The notes under the pieces: generated by a model
The model's input: only the letters and a program-made list of their open reading frames with translations
Database searches by the model: none
Told to the model about the DNA's origin: nothing
Translations under genes and position numbers: made by a program
Assembly: GCA_023411645.1 (NCBI GenBank)
Contig: JAEYON010000162.1
Location: 1-31,072, forward strand
DNA from: Bacillota bacterium
GTDB lineage: Bacteria; Bacillota; Clostridia; Acetivibrionales; DTU013
Length of the DNA stretch: 31,072 nt
Reading direction: 5' to 3'
Shown here: positions 24,648 through 31,072 of the stretch, piece by piece
Layout: every line of letters begins with the position of its first letter
Position numbering within the stretch: the first letter of the stretch is position 1

Positions 24648-25382
24648 TCAGACAACTGCCTGAGCTTTTATTTTTCTGATGAGATCTCTCGCGTCTATCG
24701 GTTTACTAATCCTCTCGTCAGAGGTAAGTAAGCCATCTCGGAATTTTACGACTCTCTTCGTGTGTTCGGCAATGTCCGGCTCGTGGGTAACCAGTACCAT
24801 CGTGACCCCTTCCCTGTTCAACGCCTGAAACACTGCCATAATATCTTCGCCAGATGCCGTGTCCAGATTGCCCGTAGGTTCGTCAGCCAGTATGATGGCC
24901 GGATTGTTCACAAGCGCCCGCGCTATGGCAACTCTCTGCTTTTGTCCGCCGGAGAGCTCATTGGGCTTGTGATCCTTCCTGTCCTCCAGACCAACCCTTT
25001 CAAGCGCTTCAATCGCCCTGGCCCTGCGCTCCTTTTTGCCCATTCCTGCATAAATCATGGGTAATTCAACGTTTTGCAGTGCTGTGATCCTGGGGAGAAG
25101 GTTAAATGACTGGAACACAAAGCCGATTTTCATGTTTCGAATTTTTGCCAGCTCTGTATCTTCCAATCCTGATATATTCACACCATCCAACTCATAAAAA
25201 CCTGAGGTGGACTTGTCAAGGCAGCCAATAATATTCATCAATGTGGATTTTCCTGAACCGGAGGGACCCATAATGGAAACAAACTCACCCTTTTCAATAC
25301 TCAGATCAACATTTTTCAGTGCCTCGACCTGAATTTTCCCGGTATCATAAATTTTACCTATATCATTCATTTTTATGATCAT
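24648..25382 (-). CDS. yknY: ABC transporter ATP-binding protein, MacB/LolD type (YknY-like)
   Basis: Cytoplasmic ATPase that energises the exporter. The 244 residues have Walker A GPSGSGKST (about 39-47), the Q-loop FVFQSFNLLPRITALQNVELP, the signature LSGGQKQRVAIARAL, Walker B IILADEPTGNLD and the H-loop LVTHE. The QSFNLLP and LSGGQKQR forms are typical of the MacB/LolD/FtsE-like class. The C-terminal 30 residues are Lys/Arg-rich and lie beyond the usual end. The ATG at 25382 is preceded by AAGGATGGTAGGATC. It is the first gene of the operon; a promoter and a perfect palindrome lie just upstream. Confidence 0.93.
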   Translation of the reverse strand: MIIKMNDIGKIYDTGKIQVEALKNVDLSIEKGEFVSIMGPSGSGKSTLMNIIGCLDKSTSGFYELDGVNISGLEDTELAKIRNMKIGFVFQSFNLLPRITALQNVELPMIYAGMGKKERRARAIEALERVGLEDRKDHKPNELSGGQKQRVAIARALVNNPAIILADEPTGNLDTASGEDIMAVFQALNREGVTMVLVTHEPDIAEHTKRVVKFRDGLLTSDERISKPIDARDLIRKIKAQAVV

Positions 25383-25414
25383 GATCCTACCATCCTTTGA
25401 AGCAACCTCTAGTT

Positions 25415-25443
25415 AATATACGGCATTCATAAAATATTGTCTT
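25415..25443 (-). promoter_or_regulatory. Promoter of the yknY-yknW-yknX-yknZ operon
   Basis: On the minus strand AAGACA (25443-25438), a 17-nt spacer and TATATT (25420-25415). Transcription would start near 25408, about 26 nt before the ATG. It is in the 90-nt gap after ribF. Confidence 0.5.
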
Positions 25444-25450
25444 ATGAATG
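25424..25450. promoter_or_regulatory. 27-bp perfect inverted repeat (likely operator)
   Basis: CATTCATAA and TTATGAATG are perfect 9-nt arms around a 9-nt centre. It covers the -35 and most of the spacer of the predicted yknY promoter, where a repressor would block polymerase. No T run follows on either strand, so it is not a terminator. The binding protein is unknown and not encoded next to it. Confidence 0.6.
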
Positions 25451-25472
25451 AACCAATCATTTACAGATTTTC

Positions 25473-26408
25473 TTAATCTAGTCCAAAATATTCCTTTGCG
25501 GCAATGACATCCTGAGAAATCTTCTCTGACAGTTCCTGTGCATTTTTAAATTTAGTTTCACCGCGCAATAAAGACAAAAAGAACACTTCAATGCTGCTTC
25601 TGTAAATATCACGGTCAAAATTTAGTATATGCGTCTCGACACTGACTTTTGCAGCGTCTTCAAAAGTCGGGTTCCGGCCGATATTTGTCAGGCTGCTGTA
25701 GAACTCACCGTTATAGAGAGTTTTAGTTATATATACTCCATCCTTCGGCAGGATCAGATACTCCTCCGGATGCAGATTTGCAGTTGGGAACCCGATCCTC
25801 CGGCCTATACGCTTCCCGCCCATAACCTCTCCAGTTATTGAATAATGTCGCCCTAAAAGTCTGAAAACATTCTCCATTTCACCTTTTTTAACATATTCTC
25901 TAATTGCAGTGCTGCTCACTATTTCATTATCCACCTTTACAGGCGGAATAATAATTACCCGGAAATTATATTTCTTCCCCATAGTCCTGAGCAGATCTAC
26001 ATCTCCCTGGCCTTTATAGCCGAAACGGTAATTGAAACCCGCAATGATCAGCCGCGCTCCCAGCTTGTCCAATAAAACCTTCTTGACAAAGCACTCCGGC
26101 TCCATTCTCGAGTAATCTTCATCAAACTCATCAAAGTAAACAGCATCCAGGGCTGTCTCTCCCAGGATCTGTACTCTCTTACCCACTGTTGTTAAAAGAG
26201 GTGTGAACAATTTTTTTCTCAGTATGTTTTCAGGATGCTTGGTAAACGTATATATCACAGATTGCATCCCATGAATCCTGGCTTCACTGATGAGTGTATT
26301 GACAAGCGCCATATGCCCCACATGGAGACCGTCAAAATTTCCCAAGCCGATTGCTGTAGAACGATTAGCAAAAAATTCACTTTCATTTCCATAAATAGCT
26401 TTCAACAC
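25473..26408 (-). CDS. ribF: Bifunctional riboflavin kinase/FAD synthetase RibF
   Basis: Converts riboflavin to FMN and FMN to FAD. The 311 residues comprise the N-terminal FAD synthetase domain (GNFDGLHVGHMALVNTL with the HxGH motif, IAGFNYRFGYKGQGD, VSSTAIREYV) and the C-terminal riboflavin kinase domain (GKRIGRRIGFPTANLHP, PKDGVYITK, VETHILNFDRDIY). The start is GTG at 26408 with a weak GGGG upstream. A TTG follows immediately. The gene lies 32 nt after truB with a hairpin between them, the usual truB-ribF neighbourhood. No FMN riboswitch is seen upstream. Confidence 0.95.
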   Translation of the reverse strand: MLKAIYGNESEFFANRSTAIGLGNFDGLHVGHMALVNTLISEARIHGMQSVIYTFTKHPENILRKKLFTPLLTTVGKRVQILGETALDAVYFDEFDEDYSRMEPECFVKKVLLDKLGARLIIAGFNYRFGYKGQGDVDLLRTMGKKYNFRVIIIPPVKVDNEIVSSTAIREYVKKGEMENVFRLLGRHYSITGEVMGGKRIGRRIGFPTANLHPEEYLILPKDGVYITKTLYNGEFYSSLTNIGRNPTFEDAAKVSVETHILNFDRDIYRSSIEVFFLSLLRGETKFKNAQELSEKISQDVIAAKEYFGLD

Positions 26409-26421
26409 AATGACCCCAATC

Positions 26422-26442
26422 AGACTGCAACTTGTGCAGTCT
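26422..26442 (-). promoter_or_regulatory. Hairpin overlapping the truB stop codon, just before ribF
   Basis: AGACTGCA and TGCAGTCT are perfect 8-nt arms with a 5-nt loop. Its 5' end on the transcript includes two bases of the truB TAG stop. The ribF GTG follows 13 nt later. No T run follows on the minus strand, so it is not a canonical terminator; it may affect translational coupling or RNA processing. Confidence 0.5.
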
Positions 26443-27334
26443 ATAAAAATTTTTTCACCCTTAGCTGCTTTTCTCCCTCTCCCGAAAGAATGCTGCCAAG
26501 CGCTGTAAATTCGTTATTTGACCTGTATACACGAACCAATTCATTTCTTTCTCCGGCGGTGTCCGGAACTGTAATCGCCATCCCATTCATAAATCTTTTC
26601 TCTGTATGCTCATCCAGCGTGTACCTCCCCAGTTGTGTAAATACAAGCTCGATTGGAGAAAATGCATCCATGACCCTTCCGGTTTCTTTCATCCTGCCTA
26701 GCTTCTCCAGCGTATATGCTGAGGATATATCGAAAGGCCCTGCCTGTTTTCGTAAAAGAAAGGACATATGACCACCGCAGCCAAGCCGTTCACCTATATC
26801 CGAACACAGTGTCCTGATATAGGTTCCTTTTGAACAATGCACATCCAGCAGTATCCTGATACCGTCCGTTCTATTGATGTTCAGTGCGCGTGACGAGTAA
26901 ATCTCAACTTCTCTTTGCTTACGTTCAACTTGCGCCCCTTCTCTGGCCAGCTCATACAGCCTTTTTCCGTTCACCTTCAACGCTGAAAACATCGGTGGAA
27001 TCTGCATATATTTTCCTTTGAAGGAGCAGATCGCCTGATCTATTTGCTCGTCGGTACAGTTCACCTCACAGGAGGAAAGCACCTTTCCCGTTGAGTCCTG
27101 CGTATCCGTCGTGATACCCAGCGTCAACTCCGCACGGTAAACCTTGTCCTTATCCATCATAAATTCGATTGCTTTTGTAGCCCTGCCCACACAAACAGGA
27201 AGAACTCCGACAGCTAATGGGTCCAGTGTACCGGCATGCCCGATTTTCCTGATTCCCAGTAATCCTCGCAAATGTGACACTACATCAAATGAAGTCATGC
27301 CTGAGGGTTTTAAAACATTCAATATTCCATCCAT
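26441..27334 (-). CDS. truB: tRNA pseudouridine(55) synthase TruB
   Basis: Makes pseudouridine 55 in the T loop of tRNAs. The sequence begins MDGILNVLKPSGMTSFDVVSHLRG, then GHAGTLDPLAVGVLPVCVGRATK with the catalytic Asp, the KVYRAELTLGITTDTQD segment, CSKGTYIRTLCSDIGERLGCGGHMSFLLR and a C-terminal PUA-like part. I start at the ATG at 27334, one nt after the nrnA stop; this matches the family N-terminus and has GGAAAG upstream. An in-frame ATG at 27358 would overlap nrnA and has no ribosome binding site. 297 residues, normal length. Confidence 0.95.
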   Translation of the reverse strand: MDGILNVLKPSGMTSFDVVSHLRGLLGIRKIGHAGTLDPLAVGVLPVCVGRATKAIEFMMDKDKVYRAELTLGITTDTQDSTGKVLSSCEVNCTDEQIDQAICSFKGKYMQIPPMFSALKVNGKRLYELAREGAQVERKQREVEIYSSRALNINRTDGIRILLDVHCSKGTYIRTLCSDIGERLGCGGHMSFLLRKQAGPFDISSAYTLEKLGRMKETGRVMDAFSPIELVFTQLGRYTLDEHTEKRFMNGMAITVPDTAGERNELVRVYRSNNEFTALGSILSGEGEKQLRVKKFL

Positions 27335-27335
27335 A

Positions 27336-28289
27336 TCAGAGCTCTTTCCGCAATTCATCCAGCAGTCCGACTTTCACTCTCGTCAGATCACCGGTAGTCG
27401 TAAATCCGGCTGCTCTTTTATGTCCGCCGCCGGAATACCTGCCTGCGATAACAGAGACATCAACATACTTATTGGAACGAAGATTTACCTTGATATCTCC
27501 GTTGTTCAGCTCTCTTAACATGACCGCAGCCTCAACTCCCCTGATATTTCTTGCGATATTGATAATCCCTTCGCTATCCTCTTCCCTGGCGCCTGTACTG
27601 CTGATCATTTCATTCGTAAGAGTCATCACCGCAATCCTGCTGTTTTCAACTAGTTCCAATGACTGAATGGCCGCCCCTGTCAGTTTTACCTTTTCGAATG
27701 ATGCGGTATCAAAAATGGTCCTGGAGAGCTCCGCCACATCCACTCCTTGACTGATTAGCTCCGACACAATCTTATGCGTAAGAGGTGTCGTATTACTGTA
27801 GCGGAATCCGCCTGTGTCGGTCGAAATGGCAACATAAAGGTTTACAGCAATATCCGGGCTGGTTCTATGACCCATTTGCCCAAGCAGTACAAAAATAATT
27901 TCTCCCGTTGATGAGGAGGCCGTATCCACATGGTTTTGTATGGCAAATCCGTTGTTGGTGTTGTGGTGGTCAATATTTACCGTACGGTTTGCTCTGTCAA
28001 ATACTTCTTTCCTTCTGCCCAATCTTTCCATATCGCCGCAGTCCAACGCAAGTGCAAGATCATATTGCTTTTGACTTTTTACATGGATGTTCGAAAGATG
28101 CCTTCCCGGCAAAAAGTCATATAAAAGCGGAACCTCTTCTTCCAGCAGCACATCTGCTTTTTTTCCCATTGCAGCCAATGCCAGTGCCAGCGCAAATGAG
28201 GAACCCAGAGCATCACCGTCTGCAAACACGTGAGGTAATATCGCTATCGTGTCTGACGCCATAATTGTGTCTGCGATCTTATCCAGCAT
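27336..28289 (-). CDS. nrnA: DHH/DHHA1 phosphoesterase, NrnA type
   Basis: Bifunctional oligoribonuclease and pAp phosphatase that degrades RNA dinucleotides, including pGpG from c-di-GMP breakdown. The 317 residues show the DHH motifs: HVFADGDALGSSFAL, ALDCGDMERLG, NIDHHNTNNGFA, STDTGGFRYSNT, and the C-terminal DHHA1 SGGGHKRAAG. The ATG at 28289 follows a run of G (GGGGGGC). It lies 12 nt after rbfA. The rbfA-nrnA-truB-ribF order is common in Firmicutes. Confidence 0.94.
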   Translation of the reverse strand: MLDKIADTIMASDTIAILPHVFADGDALGSSFALALALAAMGKKADVLLEEEVPLLYDFLPGRHLSNIHVKSQKQYDLALALDCGDMERLGRRKEVFDRANRTVNIDHHNTNNGFAIQNHVDTASSSTGEIIFVLLGQMGHRTSPDIAVNLYVAISTDTGGFRYSNTTPLTHKIVSELISQGVDVAELSRTIFDTASFEKVKLTGAAIQSLELVENSRIAVMTLTNEMISSTGAREEDSEGIINIARNIRGVEAAVMLRELNNGDIKVNLRSNKYVDVSVIAGRYSGGGHKRAAGFTTTGDLTRVKVGLLDELRKEL

Positions 28290-28301
28290 GGTAATGCCCC
28301 C

Positions 28302-28646
28302 CTATTTATCATGCATTGTATCATTGATCAGTTTTGTGATATATACGCCCCGTTCAATAGAATGATCCAGTTCAAACAAAAGCTCAGGCGTATATCGCAG
28401 CTTCAGCCTATGACCTATTTCACGACGAATGTAACCGGCGGCGCTTTTGAGTCCATGGATCGCATCCTTTGCTTCCTGTTCCGTCCCCAATACACTTATA
28501 TATATTTTTGCATATCTCAAATCTCTGGTCACATCAGCACTAATCACACTGATCATTTTAGGCAGTCGCGGATCCTTCAGTTCATTTTGAATGATCGTAC
28601 TGACTTCCTTCTTTATTTCTTCCGATATTCTATCCGTTCTGTCCAT
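28302..28646 (-). CDS. rbfA: Ribosome-binding factor A
   Basis: Assists late maturation of the 30S subunit. The 114 residues match the family: RTDRISEEIKKEVSTIIQNELKDPRLPKMISVISADVTRDLRYAKIYISVLG, then GYIRREIGHRLKLRYTPELLFELDHSIERG, the KH-like core. The start is the ATG at 28646 with AAGGAG 8 nt upstream; a GTG at 28655 overlaps the SD and is excluded. It follows infB after 98 nt with a hairpin in the gap. Confidence 0.96.
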   Translation of the reverse strand: MDRTDRISEEIKKEVSTIIQNELKDPRLPKMISVISADVTRDLRYAKIYISVLGTEQEAKDAIHGLKSAAGYIRREIGHRLKLRYTPELLFELDHSIERGVYITKLINDTMHDK

Positions 28647-28660
28647 TCTTATCACTCCTT

Positions 28661-28704
28661 TAAAACAAAGGCCGGGCAGACAGTATTCCCGCCCATCCGG
28701 CCTT
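28661..28704 (-). terminator. Terminator-like hairpin between infB and rbfA
   Basis: AAGGCCGG and CCGGCCTT (outer arms 28704-28697 and 28675-28668) form a GC-rich stem that extends by GGC/GCC past a two-base bulge. It is followed on the minus strand by TTGTTTTA and then the rbfA ribosome binding site. Probably a partial terminator or processing site that lowers rbfA relative to infB. Confidence 0.55.
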
Positions 28705-28744
28705 CACGATACATCATTATTTAGTTCTGCAGGATTCTATCACT

Positions 28745-31072
28745 TTACCGTTTGACTTCTTCCATTGTGTACGATTCAACTATATCCTTTTCTTTGATGT
28801 CATTGAATCTTTCTATAGCAAGACCGCATTCAAACCCTTGCAGCACTTCTTTTGCATCATCCTTGAAACGTTTGAGAGAAGCCAGCTTGCCCTCATGAAC
28901 GACGATCCCGTCTCTGATAACCCTGATATCGTTGTTCCGCTGTATCTTTCCATCCAGCACATAACAGCCAGCAATGGTTCCTACTCCTGAAACCTTGAAT
29001 ATCTGTCTGATTTCAGTATGCCCCAATACCACTTCTTTAAACGTTGGCTCAAGCAATCCCTTCATGGCGGCTTCTATGTCTTCGATAGCATTGTATATGA
29101 TACTGTAAAGACGAAGATCAACACCTGCATTTTCGGCAGCTTCAGTCACATTGGTGCCAGGTCTTACATTAAATCCGATGATAATGGCATTCGAAACATC
29201 CGCCAGAGTCACATCCGACTCTGTGATCGCACCAACGCCGCCATGGATAACTTTTACCCTGACTTCATCGTTCGTGAGCTTCTCAAGAGATTGCTTCACC
29301 GCTTCCACAGAACCCTGCACATCTGCTTTGATGATCAGGTTAAGATCCTTGACCTTGCCTTCTTGTATCTGCTTAAACAAATCATCCAGCGTTACTTTGG
29401 AGGTTGTCTGCATCTGCTCTTCCTTCTGCCTGATCTTTCTCTTCTCAGCTAGATGCCTAGCCACCCTTTCATCATCTATTGAGTAGAACAGCTCACCTGC
29501 TTCGGGAACTTCCGAAAGGCCCAGTATCTCAACCGGCTTAGACGGTCCGGCGCTCTTTACCATGACGCCTTTGTCATCTACCATTGCCCTGATTCTACCG
29601 ACTGTAGTGCCTGTAACAAGAGAGTCGCCGACCTTTAGTGTGCCTCGTTGGACAAGTACCGTCGCAAGGGGTCCTCTGTTCTTATCCAGCTTGGCCTCAA
29701 TAACCGTACCCTTTGCCTGTCTATTTGGATCAGCCTTCAGCTCAAGCATATCCGCCGTCAGAAGTACCATTTCAAGGAGCTGGTCGATATTCACACGATT
29801 TTTAGCGGAAACATTTACACAAATGACATCGCCACCCCATTCCTCTGAAACAATACCATGCTGTGTCAGTTCCTGCTTGACTCTGTCAGGGTTAGCTCCC
29901 GGCTTGTCGATCTTATTGATGGCAACGATAATTGATACATTTGCTGCCCTTGCATGGTTGATCGCTTCCACGGTCTGAGGCATTACGCCGTCATCGGCAG
30001 CCACGACCAATATGGCAATATCAGTTACCTGAGCGCCTCTGGCTCTCATGGCCGTAAACGCCTCATGTCCCGGGGTATCAAGGAAGGTGATGTTCCTGTC
30101 ATTAATATTGACCGTATAAGCACCTATATGCTGTGTAATCCCGCCTGCCTCACTTTCGATGACATGAGTGGACCTGATTGCATCGAGCAATGATGTTTTA
30201 CCGTGGTCGACATGTCCCATGACCACCACAACGGGAGGCCTTGGAATCAGCTTTGCAGGATCGATCTCTTCAGAATCATCGAAGAGAATATCTTCTTCAT
30301 TAATTATAACGGCCTTTTCAGTTTTTACGCCGTACTCGTCTGCAATAAGCGTAGCCGTATCAAAGTCAACTTCCTGATTGAGAGTTGCCATCATACCATA
30401 GCCCATCAATTTCTTGATGATATCTGAGGAAGTCTTCTTCAATGACTCCGCCAGATCCTTTACCGTTACGGATTCCGGTATGGTAATTGATGTGAGAACG
30501 GCTCTTTGGGGAATGTGCTTTAACGGAATATCCCTGCCCTTCTTGGGTCTTGCTTGCCTTTTCTTTTTTGGTTCCGCTTCATTATAGAACTCATTTAAAA
30601 TGAATTCTTCCGAAAGAACCTCAGTAAGATCCTTTTTCTCGGAAAGACCGATACTTGTTGTCTTAATCCTCCTGCCTGCTTTTCCCAGCTGAGTTTTCGG
30701 TGCTTCTTTCCTCTGTTCTCTCTTTACATCCTTATCTATATCTTTGCTGACAAATTCTCTTCTGCTTTCACTTCTGGCAAGTTCTTCCTTCTGAACGATG
30801 GAAATATCAGGCTTGGGTATCTCCAAAGGCCTGCTTGCCGAACGGTAGCCTGCGCCACCCTGAGGTCTGTTGCTCTGGAATGGCCTGTCGCCCTGAGGCC
30901 TGTTACCCTGGTATGGCGGCCTGTCGCCTTGTGGCCTGTTACCCTGATACTGTGGCCTGTCGCCCTGATACGGCGGCCTGTCGCCCTGAGGCCTGTTACC
31001 CTGGTATGGCGGCCTGTCACCTTGTGGCCTTGCACGTCTATCGCCCTGATACGGCGGCCTGTCGCCTTGTGG
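28745..31072 (-). CDS. infB: Translation initiation factor IF-2 (5' end beyond window)
   Basis: GTPase that places fMet-tRNA on the 30S subunit. The visible 775 residues consist of an Arg/Gly/Gln/Pro-rich repeat region (first 75 or so), a Lys-rich linker, the IF2 N2 region (PESVTVKDLAESLKKTSSDIIKKLM), the G domain (GHVDHGKTS, DTPGHEAF, NKIDKP) and IF2 domains II to IV ending in EVKR. The frame stays open to the window edge, so the TTG at 30826 is not the start; the upstream repeats read in the same frame. nusA is expected further upstream but is outside the window. Confidence 0.97.
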   Translation of the reverse strand, partial: PQGDRPPYQGDRRARPQGDRPPYQGNRPQGDRPPYQGDRPQYQGNRPQGDRPPYQGNRPQGDRPFQSNRPQGGAGYRSASRPLEIPKPDISIVQKEELARSESRREFVSKDIDKDVKREQRKEAPKTQLGKAGRRIKTTSIGLSEKKDLTEVLSEEFILNEFYNEAEPKKKRQARPKKGRDIPLKHIPQRAVLTSITIPESVTVKDLAESLKKTSSDIIKKLMGYGMMATLNQEVDFDTATLIADEYGVKTEKAVIINEEDILFDDSEEIDPAKLIPRPPVVVVMGHVDHGKTSLLDAIRSTHVIESEAGGITQHIGAYTVNINDRNITFLDTPGHEAFTAMRARGAQVTDIAILVVAADDGVMPQTVEAINHARAANVSIIVAINKIDKPGANPDRVKQELTQHGIVSEEWGGDVICVNVSAKNRVNIDQLLEMVLLTADMLELKADPNRQAKGTVIEAKLDKNRGPLATVLVQRGTLKVGDSLVTGTTVGRIRAMVDDKGVMVKSAGPSKPVEILGLSEVPEAGELFYSIDDERVARHLAEKRKIRQKEEQMQTTSKVTLDDLFKQIQEGKVKDLNLIIKADVQGSVEAVKQSLEKLTNDEVRVKVIHGGVGAITESDVTLADVSNAIIIGFNVRPGTNVTEAAENAGVDLRLYSIIYNAIEDIEAAMKGLLEPTFKEVVLGHTEIRQIFKVSGVGTIAGCYVLDGKIQRNNDIRVIRDGIVVHEGKLASLKRFKDDAKEVLQGFECGLAIERFNDIKEKDIVESYTMEEVKR
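30844..31072 (-). repeat. 36-nt tandem repeat in the 5' part of infB
   Basis: On the coding strand the unit reads PQGDRPPYQGNR (or ...QGDR), 12 codons. About six copies, two of them shortened or altered and one interrupted by RAR, fill the sequence between 31072 and roughly 30844 and run out of the window. Low-complexity IF2 N-terminal regions of this kind are known and vary in length. Confidence 0.88.

Noticed and set aside
26409..26440. FMN riboswitch in front of ribF
   Set aside because: The gap is only 32 nt, far too short, and no RFN-element sequence is seen.
30826..30828. TTG as the start codon of infB
   Set aside because: The frame is open upstream to 31072 with protein repeats continuing, and no SD precedes this TTG.
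30736..31035. Minus-strand 99-codon frame rich in TGHRATG-like repeats
   Set aside because: It is another frame of the infB repeat array. The true infB frame stays open through the region to the window edge.
30844..31072. CRISPR-like repeat array
   Set aside because: The 36-nt units are directly adjacent without unique spacers and encode an in-frame IF-2 segment.
1..31072. A wholly new multi-gene defence or mobile system
   Set aside because: Every gene longer than 100 codons on the coding strands belongs to a recognised family in a mostly standard order; no integrase, transposase, toxin-antitoxin or phage gene was seen.

Overview
The window is a stretch of low-to-mid GC Firmicutes chromosome, most likely class Clostridia. 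Evidence for this: SpoVD/SpoVE-type division proteins, a Spo0E-like mini-protein, a VanW-family protein, a paired YmfF/YmfH M16 set, strong GGAGG-type ribosome binding sites, frequent TTG starts, and a MurE with the meso-diaminopimelate signature DNPR. Almost everything is on the minus strand, so genes are transcribed from right to left. The only plus-strand genes are a diguanylate cyclase and a half-size EamA transporter. I see no rRNA, tRNA, insertion sequence, phage gene or CRISPR array.

Right end (31072 to 25473): a translation/RNA operon runs infB (5' end outside the window), rbfA, nrnA, truB, ribF. infB carries an RGQP-rich tandem-repeat N-terminal region. Next (25450 to 21280) is a four-gene export operon: ABC ATPase, Yip1 membrane protein, HlyD-type adaptor, MacB/FtsX-type permease. 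Its components match Bacillus YknY, YknW, YknX and YknZ, in a different order. A 27-bp perfect inverted repeat lies over its predicted promoter. An Orn/Lys/Arg decarboxylase, the EamA protein, a VanW-family protein, an MFS transporter and a membrane diguanylate cyclase with an intact RxxD inhibitory site follow (21187 to 15770).

Left half (15501 to 1): the M16 pair ymfF-ymfH, then lgt with a long acidic tail, a Spo0E-like gene of 53 codons, and rodA. Three terminator-like hairpins separate rodA from the division and cell wall (dcw) cluster. That cluster opens with a good sigma-A promoter whose start region carries three MraZ-box repeats. It then runs mraZ, rsmH, ftsL, spoVD, murE, murF, mraY, ftsW, murA (3' end outside the window). 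The usual murD (between mraY and ftsW) and murG (after ftsW) are not there. The dcw genes supply lipid-linked precursor synthesis (MurA, MurE, MurF, MraY) and septal polymerisation and cross-linking (FtsW, SpoVD, FtsL); RodA and Lgt add elongation and lipoprotein maturation.

Most of the window is conventional. I did not find a clearly new multi-gene system. The items most worth a second look are the unannotated Spo0E-like gene, the missing murD/murG, the 286-nt purine-rich stretch between rsmH and ftsL, the palindrome at the ykn-like promoter, and the possible SD-masking fold in front of murA.
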